A DNA stretch of 36,010 nt from an uncultured beta proteobacterium (GCA_903905655.1 CAIVHG010000092.1:1-36010); one strand, 5' to 3'; counted from the stretch's first letter, positions 15,386-23,471 are shown. Numbers and translations are program-made. Notes: generated by a model not told the origin, from the letters alone.

Positions 15386-16186
15386 CTATTTCCCGCGGCC
15401 GTAAAACTTGAGAATCTCAGCGATGCGGTCTGCCGCCGGCGGCTCATGAAAATATCCTTTGCGGCACGCCGTGATATTGCTCTGGCGCTTGAGGTCGACC
15501 AGCATCTCGGCGTGCTTGATCCAGCATGATAACGAATCGAGCACCGGCACGCCGTCGACGCTGGACACGCCGTGCTTCGCAAGCAGCACGCACAGCGGCG
15601 CCTCGCCGGGAATGATGACGTGTGCGCCCTGCGCGATCTGTGTGCGCGCCGCAGTGCGAAAGCGCTCGATCAGCGGCGCCGGATCACTAAAGCCGGAAAG
15701 GACATCGGCGAATCTAAAGCCCACGTCCGCCACGCCTGCCAGACGTTCGCGCAGTCCATAGCGCCGCACGTTCTCCTCCAGCAGCTCGGCGAGCTCGCTG
15801 ATGAACACCAGCACCGAGAAGCGCATGCCGAGCAGGCATGCGGTGAGCATCGCCGACTCGCCGTAGCCTACCACCGGGATCGTAAGCAGCGAGCGGATCT
15901 CGCGCAGCGCGGGATCCGGCAGCGAGCTGATGGCGTAGGCATCGAAACCGTCGCGCTGCGCCTCGAGGCCGGCCTCCACGAACTGGATGCCGTGCAGGTA
16001 TTGAATCCCCACGTGGCGAATGTCGTTGCCCGGGTAATTCGTGCGATAGGTGCCCTCGCGCATGCCGTGCATGACGATCTCGGTTTCCGGGCGGCTGACG
16101 CGCTTGAAATGCTCCTTCAGCGCCGCGTCGTACGCGCCCAGATCGGACAGGACGGTGAAGCTCTGGTGCCAGATGCGGATCGTCAT
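15386..16186 (-). CDS. Asp/Glu/hydantoin racemase-fold protein with atypical active site
   Basis: A protein of 266 aa, the usual length for the Asp/Glu/hydantoin racemase superfamily, with matching landmarks: IRIWHQSF at the N-terminus, DAYAISSLPDPALREIRSL, IPVVGYGESAML and GAHVIIPGEAPLCVLL. In active racemases of this superfamily the first catalytic Cys lies where SSLPDPAL is found here, and the second in a GC-A-type motif where PGEA is found. Both Cys appear replaced, by Ser and Glu respectively. It may therefore be a lyase, isomerase or decarboxylase relative, or have lost activity. The start is 10 bp from the stop of the flavoprotein gene, indicating an operon. The substrate is unknown but probably a small carboxylate. 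Confidence 0.75.
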   Translation of the reverse strand: MTIRIWHQSFTVLSDLGAYDAALKEHFKRVSRPETEIVMHGMREGTYRTNYPGNDIRHVGIQYLHGIQFVEAGLEAQRDGFDAYAISSLPDPALREIRSLLTIPVVGYGESAMLTACLLGMRFSVLVFISELAELLEENVRRYGLRERLAGVADVGFRFADVLSGFSDPAPLIERFRTAARTQIAQGAHVIIPGEAPLCVLLAKHGVSSVDGVPVLDSLSCWIKHAEMLVDLKRQSNITACRKGYFHEPPAADRIAEILKFYGRGK

Positions 16187-16196
16187 CTTCTTATGC

Positions 16197-17660
16197 TCAG
16201 TTAGATTTTTGAGTTGTAGTCGTGCCCGCCGCTACCGCACCTGCGATGCGCCCGAACACCATGCCCTTGAGCACCGAGGTGGCCCCGGTGTAGGTGCCGT
16301 AGTACATGCCGATGGTTTCGCCCGCCGCATACAGCCCCGGTATGGCATCGCCGTCGCGGTTGAGCACGCGCGCCTGCGCGTCGACCTTGAGGCCGCCGAA
16401 AGTGAAGACGTTGGAGGAGATCACCGGATAAGCGTGAAACGGAGGCTCGTTCAGAGGCGTAGCCCAGTTCGACTTCGGCGGATTGAGCCCGCGCGTCGCC
16501 AGCGCGTCGAGTTCCAGCGAGCGCGAAACTCCCTCGGGGCAGGCGGCGTTGTACTCGTTCACCGTGCGCGCCAGCGCGTTGGCCGGCAGCCCGATCAGCT
16601 TCGCGAGCTCGGCGATCGTGTTGGCGACGAACGGCGGCTGATCGCTTTGGATCGCCAGCTTGTAATTCGGAATGCGCGTATGGCGCGCATCGAGAATGGC
16701 ATGCGCCAGTCCGTTCCTTTGTTCGAAAATGCGGCGCGTGATGTTTTCGTAATGGGCGTCGATGGTGCCCGGCGCCTCGTCGGTAAAGCGCAGGCCTTCG
16801 TGATTGACGAGGATGCCGTACGGGAAGATGAACACCGAGGGCTCGGCGCGGCCGGAGCGCGGGTCGACCGGCTCGGCGTGATAGCTGCCGAAGTCTCCGC
16901 ATGGGCAGGCGCCGATGGCTAGCGCCATCTGGATGCCTTCGCCGCGATTGTAATAGCCGCCCTTGCATACCGGCCGCAGATAAACGGCACGCGGCCCGAT
17001 GTAGCGCGTCAGCATTTCGGCATTACCCTCGAAGCCGCCGCAGGCGAGCACCACCTGGCCGCTCAGAGTGAGCGGCCGGTTGCCGCTTTGCACTGCACGC
17101 AATCCGGCAACGCTGCCGTCGTCGTTCATCAGCAGGCTCGCTGCCGTCGTCTCATAGTGAAATGTCACGCCGAGTTTTTCGGCGCGTGCCGCCAGCGCCT
17201 CGACCAGGGCCTGGCCGCCGCCTACAGGCAGCAGGCGCGGCTGCGACTTGGTGAGGAACTGCGTCGGCAGAAAATCGAAACGCACCCCGAAGCCCTCGAA
17301 CCACGCGACGGTTGCGCCCGCCGCATTCGCGAACTGCTCGATGATGTCGGGATCGGAAAAACTCAGAGCCTTCACGAGCGGCGGCCATTGGCTGCGCGGG
17401 CCCGCGGATTCCTGCACCAGGTCGGGATCGACATAGCCGGAGCCGTTGCGGGCGAGATGCAGTTCGAAATCGTCGGTGACTTCGCTGTGGCTCTTCATGC
17501 GCAGATACGCTTCGGTGTATCTGCTCTGTCCACCGCGCTCTGCGCGCGTTGCTCGTTCGAGCACGGCAACGCGGGCGCCGCTTTCCGCAGCCGACACCGC
17601 GGCCGACAGTCCGGCCACGCCGCAGCCCGCCACGATCACGTCGAATTGCAAATCTGTCAT
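16197..17660 (-). CDS. FAD-dependent oxidoreductase, fumarate reductase/TcuA-like flavoprotein
   Basis: A protein of 487 aa. The N-terminal FAD-binding motif is DVIVAGCGVAGLSAA with the ribose-binding Glu in VAVLERA. GGQSRYTEAYLRM and the C-terminal IPGLYAAGETIGMYYGTYTG plus ATSVLKGMVFGRIAG are typical of the FAD_binding_2 family that includes fumarate reductase flavoproteins and tricarballylate dehydrogenase TcuA. Members dehydrogenate or reduce carboxylates at an alpha-beta carbon pair. No secretion signal is visible, so it is probably cytoplasmic, and no TcuB-like partner is in the window. ATG at 17660 follows AGGG. It lies downstream of a LysR gene on the same strand and 10 bp before the racemase-fold gene. 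Tricarballylate itself as substrate is only a guess. Confidence 0.85.
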   Translation of the reverse strand: MTDLQFDVIVAGCGVAGLSAAVSAAESGARVAVLERATRAERGGQSRYTEAYLRMKSHSEVTDDFELHLARNGSGYVDPDLVQESAGPRSQWPPLVKALSFSDPDIIEQFANAAGATVAWFEGFGVRFDFLPTQFLTKSQPRLLPVGGGQALVEALAARAEKLGVTFHYETTAASLLMNDDGSVAGLRAVQSGNRPLTLSGQVVLACGGFEGNAEMLTRYIGPRAVYLRPVCKGGYYNRGEGIQMALAIGACPCGDFGSYHAEPVDPRSGRAEPSVFIFPYGILVNHEGLRFTDEAPGTIDAHYENITRRIFEQRNGLAHAILDARHTRIPNYKLAIQSDQPPFVANTIAELAKLIGLPANALARTVNEYNAACPEGVSRSLELDALATRGLNPPKSNWATPLNEPPFHAYPVISSNVFTFGGLKVDAQARVLNRDGDAIPGLYAAGETIGMYYGTYTGATSVLKGMVFGRIAGAVAAGTTTTQKSN

Positions 17661-17893
17661 TTGATCGACCCTCTAGTCCCGTTGTCAGAAGGGTTTGTGT
17701 TTTTCTTATGCGTTAGCGCTAGCGCCCTGAGTCTTTAGTTCGTTAAGGCATGTTTTACTTTCGTGAGGCCGTGTGCAGGACAAAAGTGGCGAAATTGGCG
17801 CCAGACGCGAAGCAAACCACAGCCGGGTTGGGCACCCGGCGCGGATTTGCGACAAAGTATGGCGTCAATTCTCGTCATCTTTTGTTCAGCGAA
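17661..17893 (-). promoter_or_regulatory. LysR-flavoprotein intergenic region with long inverted repeat, copy B
   Basis: The 233-bp gap carries an imperfect inverted repeat of about 27 bp. CTAGCGCCCTGAGTC at 17719-17733 continues for ~12 further bases, and its inverse partner, GACTCAGGGCACTAG (17899-17913), overlaps the last LysR codons. Between the arms, 17732-17806 (minus strand) is homologous to 6233-6304. It should contain the promoter of the flavoprotein operon and possibly a LysR operator, but no clear -35/-10 pair was identified. Confidence 0.5.
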
Positions 17894-18868
17894 TTAAGGA
17901 CTCAGGGCACTAGATGAGCCAGCACTCGCGGCATCCTGGTTGGTGCTTGCTACCTCTTCGAGGCATTTCATCATCAGCCGGGCGCTGGCGGACAGCGGCC
18001 GCTGCTGGCTCCAGATCATGCCCATCGGCCGCATCAAACCCAGGATCTCGAGCGGCAGCACCGCGATGAGCCCCAGCGCTTGGTGATGATTGGCCAAATC
18101 CTTGCCCAAAAAGGCGAGGGCGTTGGTCTCCTTGAGACAGAAGCACATCAGCAGCACGGAGTCGGTTTCGATGCGGTCGGTCGGCATGGGAATGCCGTGG
18201 CGCTCCAGCGCGTGTTCGATGGGGCCGCGCAGCAGCGAGCCCACCGGCGACAGCACCCAGGGGCATCCCTTGAGGTCGCTCCATTTCAGATTCTTGCGGC
18301 GGGTGAGGGGATGATTGACGCCCGACACCAGCGTCACTCCATCTTCCGAGAGCACGCGTTCTTCCAGGCCGAGCGTGGAGCGGTCGCGGGTGAGCCGGCC
18401 CACGACCAGGTCGAGCTTGCCCGACCATAGATCGAGCAACAGCGGATCCAGGCCGCCATCGCGTATCAGCACCGTGGTGCGCGGCGAGCGCTGCTTGAGC
18501 AGCGTCAGGGCCTTGGGCAGCAGGCTATGGATGGCGGTCGGTGTCGCGCCGACGCGCACGTGCTCTGACACTCCCGATCTGAGCACGCTGAGTTCCTCAT
18601 GTGCCTGGGTCAGATCGGTGAGGATGGTGCGCGCATGCCGGATCAGGCACTCGCCGTACATCGTGGGATGCACGCCCTGCGCGCTGCGCTCGAACAGCTT
18701 GAGCCCCAATGCCCGTTCCAGTTCGGCGAGCGATTTGGATGCCGCGGGCTGCGTGATGTTGAGGATGGAGGCGACTTTGCCGATGCTGCGGAAATCATCC
18801 AGCGCCACCATCAGCTGCAGGTGCCGCGGTTTGATGTTCGCGCGCGTATACCAATCCAGTGTTGCCAT
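17894..18868 (-). CDS. LysR-family transcriptional regulator
   Basis: A protein of 324 aa starting MATLDWYTRANIKPRHLQL. The frame stays open upstream to 19141, but that stretch is repeat-like and is not LysR sequence, so ATG 18868 is taken. The helix-turn-helix covers residues ~10-70, with SIGKVASILNITQPAASKSL and LGLKLFERSAQGVHPT, the standard LysR signature. The rest is the substrate-binding co-inducer domain (VRVGATPTAIHSLLPKAL, DLVVGRL, ALAFLGKDLANHH). Such proteins are usually activators responding to a small ligand. It precedes the TcuA-like flavoprotein operon on the same strand and is divergent from the isocitrate-lyase-family gene at 19245, so either could be its target. A TATAAT hexamer lies at 18896-18901 on the minus strand. 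Confidence 0.9.
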   Translation of the reverse strand: MATLDWYTRANIKPRHLQLMVALDDFRSIGKVASILNITQPAASKSLAELERALGLKLFERSAQGVHPTMYGECLIRHARTILTDLTQAHEELSVLRSGVSEHVRVGATPTAIHSLLPKALTLLKQRSPRTTVLIRDGGLDPLLLDLWSGKLDLVVGRLTRDRSTLGLEERVLSEDGVTLVSGVNHPLTRRKNLKWSDLKGCPWVLSPVGSLLRGPIEHALERHGIPMPTDRIETDSVLLMCFCLKETNALAFLGKDLANHHQALGLIAVLPLEILGLMRPMGMIWSQQRPLSASARLMMKCLEEVASTNQDAASAGSSSALSP

Positions 18869-18895
18869 AGCGATTGCCGATGGTGGGGAGCCGCC

Positions 18896-18901
18896 ATTAT
18901 A
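18896..18901 (-). promoter_or_regulatory. possible -10 box for the LysR gene
   Basis: A perfect TATAAT on the minus strand lies 27 bases before the ATG at 18868. No matching -35 is visible at 17-bp spacing, so this is weak evidence. Confidence 0.3.
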
Positions 18902-19120
18902 TTCCCGGCCGGCAGATGCGCATGCGCCGCTGAAAATCCAGTCCGTCGCGAAATATTCTACAATCGCATCATTGCGCGCCTGCATCGAGCGAAATGAAAC
19001 CGTAGGGCGGAATTCCCATTCCGCCATTATGTCGGCAAGGGCGCGCGGACTCGTTAGTGGCGAAGCCACGCGTTTGCGGGAAGCGCGCCATGCTTCTGCT
19101 CCCGCAAGCCGGCGCTTCGC

Positions 19121-19171
19121 GCTAACGTGTCGCAGGAGCATTGCCGATCTACGTTGCTAACGTGTCGCAGG
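19121..19171 (+). repeat. short direct repeat, period 35 bp
   Basis: GCTAACGTGTCGCAGG occurs exactly at 19121-19136 and again at 19156-19171, upstream of the lyase gene. Confidence 0.8.
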
Positions 19172-19172
19172 G

Positions 19173-19195
19173 AGTAGGGCGGGTCACACCCGCCA
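19173..19195. repeat. dispersed palindromic repeat (GGCGGGTCACACCCGCC core)
   Basis: The GTAGGGCGGGTCACACCCGC form of the repeat that recurs throughout 19-35 kb. It lies just upstream of the lyase gene. Confidence 0.85.
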
Positions 19196-19244
19196 TTCAG
19201 CAGCCGGATTTCGCGAGCGTATTTACAACCTCTAAGGGAATGCC

Positions 19245-20111
19245 ATGTTGAACCAAGCTGCAAAGTTGCGCCAAATGATCGCCGCCAAACAAATGGTGGT
19301 CGCCCCCGGCGCCTATGACTGCCTCACCGCAAAGCTGATCGAGCACGCCGCTTTCCCGGCGGTATACATGACCGGCGGCGGGACTGCGGCGGCGTTGCTT
19401 GGCTATCCCGATTACGGCCTGCCGACGATGAGCGAGATGGCGGACAACGCGGGGCGCATCGCGACGGCGGTCAAGGTGCCGGTGATCGCCGACGCCGACA
19501 CCGGATTCGGCAACGAGCTCAACGTGGTGCGCACGGTGCGTTCCTACGAGCAGCACGGCGTGGCGGCGCTGCACATCGAAGACCAGGTGTTTCCCAAACG
19601 CTGCGGGCACTTCGAGGGCAAGGAAGTGGTTGCGATCGACGAGTTCATCGCCAAGATCCGCGCCGCCGTCGCAGCGCGCCAGAATCCGGACACCATCATC
19701 ATCGCGCGCACCGATGCGCTCGCCGTCGAAGGCTTCGACTCTGCGGTCGCGCGCATGAGCGCCGCGCTTGCCGCCGGAGCAGATGTTGCGTTTCTGGAAG
19801 CGGTGCAGACCGTCGAACAGATGGCGCAGGTGCCCAAGTTACTCAAGGGCCCGTGCATGCTCAACATCCCGCCGGTCGGCGGCAAGACCCCGCGCGTAAC
19901 GCTCGATCAGGCGGCCGCCATGGGCTACAAGATCACCATCCTGCCCGGACTGCTGTCGCGCCACGTGATGGCGTCGTGCGAGATGGTGCTGAAGGAACTC
20001 GCGCAGACGCGTGAATATCCGAAGTCGGCCATGGAGCCGCCCAGCATGCAGGCCTTCGCGCAGCGCATGGGTTCCGACGAGTGGGACCAATACCGGACGC
20101 AGTTCCGCTAA
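19245..20111 (+). CDS. isocitrate lyase/PEP mutase family lyase (methylisocitrate lyase-like)
   Basis: A protein of 288 aa. It carries the family catalytic signature KRCGH (in VFPKRCGHFEGK) with the nucleophile-base Cys, metal-binding DADTGFG, and IIIARTDALAVEGFDSA. Length and layout fit the PrpB/carboxyphosphoenolpyruvate-mutase branch. These enzymes cleave a C-C bond of a 2-hydroxy-dicarboxylate or tricarboxylate to pyruvate or an oxoacid. The C-terminal half (MLNIPPVGGKTPRVTLDQA) differs from E. coli PrpB, so the substrate may instead be a dimethylmalate- or citramalate-like compound. ATG 19245 follows AAGGGA. It is divergent from the LysR gene. It is the only lyase in the window that could complete the methylcitrate cycle of the prp genes at 27-32 kb, but that link is inference. 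Confidence 0.85.
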   Translation: MLNQAAKLRQMIAAKQMVVAPGAYDCLTAKLIEHAAFPAVYMTGGGTAAALLGYPDYGLPTMSEMADNAGRIATAVKVPVIADADTGFGNELNVVRTVRSYEQHGVAALHIEDQVFPKRCGHFEGKEVVAIDEFIAKIRAAVAARQNPDTIIIARTDALAVEGFDSAVARMSAALAAGADVAFLEAVQTVEQMAQVPKLLKGPCMLNIPPVGGKTPRVTLDQAAAMGYKITILPGLLSRHVMASCEMVLKELAQTREYPKSAMEPPSMQAFAQRMGSDEWDQYRTQFR

Positions 20112-20150
20112 CGCACTGTCCCGTCCCCTTCTCGTCACACCAAAAACACT

Positions 20151-20254
20151 CGTCGTTCCGGGGCTGCCCTGACGGGCAGAACCCGGAATCCAGAGGTTTT
20201 GCGATTTCGATTCCTGGATTCCGGGTTCCGCTACGCGGCCCCGGAATAATGACG
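20151..20254. repeat. nested palindromic intergenic element
   Basis: A perfect 15-bp inverted pair, GAACCCGGAATCCAG (20179-20193) with 20214-20228, is enclosed by an outer pair TTCCGGGGC (20156-20164) with GCCCCGGAA (20238-20246). It is about 100 bp, has no coding content and lies just after the lyase stop, so it could fold in the 3' end of that transcript. This CCGGAATCCAG type of palindrome is widespread in bacterial intergenic DNA. Confidence 0.75.
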
Positions 20255-20271
20255 AACTGAATTCAGACGTC

Positions 20272-20363
20272 GTAGGGCGGGTCACACCCGCCATTCAAAC
20301 GTCAAAAGGGTGAGACTCCTCTTCTGATTGGCAATGCATGATGGCGGGTGTGACCCGCCCTAC
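20272..20363. repeat. inverted pair of the dispersed palindromic repeat
   Basis: GTAGGGCGGGTCACACCCGC form at 20272-20294 and its reverse complement at 20341-20363, separated by about 45 bp, between convergent genes. Confidence 0.85.
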
Positions 20364-20407
20364 AAGTTCTGCGGGCAGTTGCGCAGGACCTAATCAGCTA
20401 ACGGATC

Positions 20408-21433
20408 TCAGGCTGCGAGCTTGAGCAATCGCCGCGCATTGCCGCCGAGGATCATGTCGCGCTGCGCCTGAGACAGCTGCGTCAGGCGCTCCACCACTTC
20501 CACTGGTTTCTTGTAGCCCATGTCTGCGGGGTAATCGTCGCCGAGCACGATGCGGTCGGCACCGATCTCCTGGATCATGTACATCAGGAAGTGATCGTTG
20601 TGGGCGATGGTGTCGTAGTAGAAGCGCGACAGGTACGCTTCCGGCGGCTTCGGCATGTGCTTCAGCTCGTGGCGAATGGTCGCGCCGTGGTTGATGCGCC
20701 CGATGAGCCCGGGGAAAGTGCCGCCCGCGTGCGGCAGCATCACGTCGAGCTTGGGGAACGCGTCCATCACGCCGCCGAACATCAGCGATGCCGCGGCGAT
20801 CCCGGTGTCGTACGGATTGCCGAGCAGGTTGACCAGGAAATGGCGGCTGGTGCGCGCGCCGCCGATCGGGTTGCCCGGGTGCAGGAACACCGGCCAGCCC
20901 AGCTCCTCGCACTTGGCGTAGATGGGGAAGAATTCCTTGGCATCGAGGTTCGTGCCGTTGATGTGCGTGGCGAGATAGATGCCGCGGATGCCGGGCAGCT
21001 TCGATGCGCGCTCGACTTCCTTGAGTGCCAACTCGGGCGCCTGCATCGGCACCGTCGCCATCGCAAGAAAACGCTCCGGGTGCTTGAGGTGCACCGCAGA
21101 GCAGGCATCGTTGTAAGCCTGCGAGAGTTTCAGCCCGAATGCGGGCGGCGCCCAGTAGACCATCGGCGTGGTGAGCGAGAGCACCTGCACGTCGACGCGC
21201 TGCGCGTCCATCGTCTTCAGACGCTCATTGATGTCGATCTGGTCAACGCGAAACACGATCTTGCCGCGGCCGGCCTCCTCATCGGCGCCCCGGAACTGCG
21301 TGCCCGCGAAGTTGAAGCTCACTTCGCCGCGCGCATTCCTGCCCATCTCGGCGCCGTTGGCGGGGCCTTCCTTCTCGAGGAGATCAACCCATTCCTGCGG
21401 GTACCAGTGGGCGTGCGTGTTGATGATTTTCAT
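20408..21433 (-). CDS. metal-dependent amidohydrolase (amidohydrolase_2/ACMSD-like)
   Basis: A protein of 341 aa. The N-terminal metal motif is INTHAHWYP (HxH), followed by FLHPGNP, LPHAGGTFPG (metal or catalytic His) and the catalytic Asp in VLGDDYPADMG. This order is that of the amidohydrolase_2 family, which includes ACMSD, gamma-resorcylate decarboxylase and 5-carboxyvanillate decarboxylase. It would thus be a Zn- or Mn-dependent hydrolase or nonoxidative decarboxylase in the cytoplasm. ATG 21433 follows GGAG at 8 bases. It lies 129 bp downstream of a Bug receptor gene on the same strand, suggesting joint use of an imported acid. The substrate cannot be assigned. Confidence 0.88.
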   Translation of the reverse strand: MKIINTHAHWYPQEWVDLLEKEGPANGAEMGRNARGEVSFNFAGTQFRGADEEAGRGKIVFRVDQIDINERLKTMDAQRVDVQVLSLTTPMVYWAPPAFGLKLSQAYNDACSAVHLKHPERFLAMATVPMQAPELALKEVERASKLPGIRGIYLATHINGTNLDAKEFFPIYAKCEELGWPVFLHPGNPIGGARTSRHFLVNLLGNPYDTGIAAASLMFGGVMDAFPKLDVMLPHAGGTFPGLIGRINHGATIRHELKHMPKPPEAYLSRFYYDTIAHNDHFLMYMIQEIGADRIVLGDDYPADMGYKKPVEVVERLTQLSQAQRDMILGGNARRLLKLAA

Positions 21434-21515
21434 ATTGCGGCTCCAGTTTTGGTTTTGTACGTTGCGGGCCGCAGTGTGGCTGCGGCCCGCAGGCCCTACA
21501 CTTGGCGCAAGGTCT

Positions 21516-21575
21516 TAGCGCCTTGAGATTATTCGGCGCACGGTTCTAGCGCCTTAATATAACTACTCGGCGCTC
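21516..21575. repeat. 31-bp tandem repeat overlapping a gene end
   Basis: Two copies of a TAGCGCCTT...CGGCGC...GGTTC unit start at 21516 and 21547. The second runs through the stop codon of the 21563-22537 gene. Copies differ at several positions, including a short insertion. No regulatory role can be read. Confidence 0.55.
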
Positions 21576-22537
21576 AGGTTCAGCGCCTTGATGATCTTCG
21601 CCAGCTTGTCGATCTCCGATTTCATGTACGCTGCAAACTGCTCGGGTTCGCTGGTGACCGTGATGTACCCCAGGTCCGCCAGGCGCGTAATCACCGACTG
21701 ATTGTTGGTCGCGGCGATGGTCGCTTCGCGTATCGCGTTGATGGTCTCGCGCGGCGTCTTGGCCGGCGCCATCAATCCATACCAGTTGCCGAATTCGTAG
21801 CCCGGATATCCGCTCTCCGCGATGGTCGGCACCGCAGGCAGCAGCGCCAGGCGCTTGGCGCTGGTCACCGCGAGCCCGTGCACCCGTCCCTGCCGGATGA
21901 ACGGCAGCGCGGTCGCGAGCGGCGCGAAGTGCACCGAGACTTCGCCACCGACCGTCGCAGTGATCGCCTCGGCGCCGGACTTGTACGGTATGTGCATCAG
22001 GTTCACGCCAGCCTGCGCCTTGAACAATTCCGCCGCCAGGAAAGTGGCGGTGCCGGTGCCCCCTGAGGAATAGAGGATCGCGCCGGGCTTGGCTTTGGCC
22101 AGCCGCGCGAAATCGGTAAACGTTTTCACCGGCAGCGACGGATGCACGCTCACCACATAGGGGCCGGTGGCGAACTGGGTGATGGCGGCGAAATCACGCA
22201 GCAGATCGTAGGGCAGGGTGCGGAACAGGCTCGCGTTGGCCGCGTACGAGATGTTGGCCAGGAACAGCGTGTAGCCGTCGGGCGCCGACTTGGCAGCGGT
22301 TTCCGCGCCGATGTTGCCGGAAGCGCCGGCGCGGTTGTCGACGATCACCTGCTGGCCGAAGGATTCGCCGATCCCATTGGCGATGATGCGGCCCACGATG
22401 TCGGTGCCGCTGCCCGCGGAGAAGGACACGATCAACCGCACCGGCTTCGCCGGATACTTCTGCGCCCAGGCGCCGGCCGCGCACACACCGACCACAAAGA
22501 TCAGCAGCAACTTCAAGCTCGGGCGCAGAAACGACAT
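21563..22537 (-). CDS. Bug/TctC-type tripartite tricarboxylate transporter substrate-binding protein
   Basis: A protein of 324 aa. The start MSFLRPSLKLLLIFVVGVCA is at 22537, nine bases after AGAGGAGG; the ATG directly abutting that site (22546) and the one at 22588 are less likely. The signal peptide ends at AGAWA-QKYPAKP. Family stretches are PVRLIVSFSAGSGTDIVGR, DGYTLFLANIS, HIPYKSGAEA, GYPGYEFGNWYGLMAPAKTP and a C-terminal DKLAKIIKALNL. It is the third orphan receptor in the window, again without TctA/B. The amidohydrolase gene lies downstream and the SDR genes lie upstream on the same strand, so the ligand may be the substrate of one of these enzymes. Confidence 0.9.
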   Translation of the reverse strand: MSFLRPSLKLLLIFVVGVCAAGAWAQKYPAKPVRLIVSFSAGSGTDIVGRIIANGIGESFGQQVIVDNRAGASGNIGAETAAKSAPDGYTLFLANISYAANASLFRTLPYDLLRDFAAITQFATGPYVVSVHPSLPVKTFTDFARLAKAKPGAILYSSGGTGTATFLAAELFKAQAGVNLMHIPYKSGAEAITATVGGEVSVHFAPLATALPFIRQGRVHGLAVTSAKRLALLPAVPTIAESGYPGYEFGNWYGLMAPAKTPRETINAIREATIAATNNQSVITRLADLGYITVTSEPEQFAAYMKSEIDKLAKIIKALNLSAE

Positions 22538-22645
22538 CACGGTCATCCTCCTCTGAGATCCGGGGCCGCCGGGCGCTGCCCGGTGCACGGACCCGAATCA
22601 TAGGCATAGTGGCACTAGGCCGTCAAACGCAGCCGCCTGCTGCGC

Positions 22646-23419
22646 TCACAGCACTCCCGAAACCCCGCCGTCGAGATTGATGCTGGTTCCCGTCACGTAG
22701 CTCGCGGCGTCCGAAGCGAGAAAGGCGATGACGTTGGCGACTTCTTCGGCTTCGCCGACGCGGCCGAGCGGGATGTTCTTGCCGGCATCGGCGTAGTGCT
22801 GCTCGAGCGTTTTGCCGATGCGCTCCCGGTGGTATTCATGCTGGCCGGCCTTGACTCTGCCGATGCACACCGTGTTGACGAGGATGTTGTCGGGCGCTAG
22901 ATCTTTGGATAGCGCCTTGGTAAGGGCGAGGCCCGCGGCGCGCGTCACCGAAGTCGGCACCGAATTCGCGCGGGGCTGTTTGCCGGCGATGGCGGTGAGG
23001 TTGATGATGCGCCCGCCGCCCTGCTTTTTCATGTGCGGGATGGCAAGCCGGGACAGCCTGATCGCCGCGAACAGCTTGAGGTCGATGTCCTCCTGCCACG
23101 CAGCATCGTCGAGTTCGAGGAAGGAGTGCGCTGCCCTGGTGCCGGCATTGTTGATCAGGATGTCGAGCCGGCCCCACTTATCGATGATCGCTTTCACGAA
23201 ACGCTCGAGCGCCGGCACTTGCGTCACGTCGGCCTGGATGCCGATCGCAGCGCCGCCCGCTGCTTCGATTTCCGCGACGGTCTCTGCGATGCGTTGCGTG
23301 TCGCGTGCGCAGATCGCCACTTTCACGCCTTCGCGTGCGAGCAGCAGCGCGGTCGCCTTGCCTATGCCCTGCGTGCCGCCCGAGATCGCCGCAACCTTGC
23401 CCTTGAGTCCCAGCTCCAT
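22646..23419 (-). CDS. short-chain dehydrogenase/reductase-like protein lacking YxxxK (copy 1)
   Basis: A protein of 257 aa. Rossmann glycine motif GGTQGIGKA (TGxxxGxG type), ADVTQ, INNAG and C-terminal YVTGTSINLDGGVSGVL are classical SDR features. At the active site, however, the usual Ser...YxxxK reads INLTAIAGK...PTSVTRAAG, so Tyr and Lys are replaced by Thr and Arg. The start is the second of two adjacent ATGs (23419), which leaves six bases after GGAG and matches the start of the paralogue; 23422 is the alternative. It is highly similar to the next gene (23603-24376), evidently a tandem duplication. The substrate and even redox activity are uncertain. Confidence 0.85.
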   Translation of the reverse strand: MELGLKGKVAAISGGTQGIGKATALLLAREGVKVAICARDTQRIAETVAEIEAAGGAAIGIQADVTQVPALERFVKAIIDKWGRLDILINNAGTRAAHSFLELDDAAWQEDIDLKLFAAIRLSRLAIPHMKKQGGGRIINLTAIAGKQPRANSVPTSVTRAAGLALTKALSKDLAPDNILVNTVCIGRVKAGQHEYHRERIGKTLEQHYADAGKNIPLGRVGEAEEVANVIAFLASDAASYVTGTSINLDGGVSGVL

Positions 23420-23471
23420 CATTCGCTCCTTGCAGTCAACCCGCTTTCAGTTTGCGGACCTTCTGCGTGAT

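Larger units (their letters stand above)
18869..19244. other. 376-bp divergent intergenic region
   Basis: The space between the LysR gene (-) and the lyase gene (+) holds no gene. Contents: the TATAAT above, a degenerate palindrome GGCGGAATTCCCATTCCGCC (19007-19026), a TTGCGGGA/TCCCGCAA inverted pair within 19070-19110, a direct repeat GCTAACGTGTCGCAGG at 19121-19136 and 19156-19171, and one copy of the dispersed palindromic repeat (19173-19195). Confidence 0.6.

Noticed and set aside
18869-19141. N-terminal extension of the LysR protein to 415 aa
   Set aside because: The added residues precede a standard LysR N-terminus and are encoded by repeat-like intergenic DNA.
20591-21526. 311-codon plus-strand frame opposite the amidohydrolase
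   Set aside because: The minus strand has all amidohydrolase metal motifs; the plus frame is a shadow.
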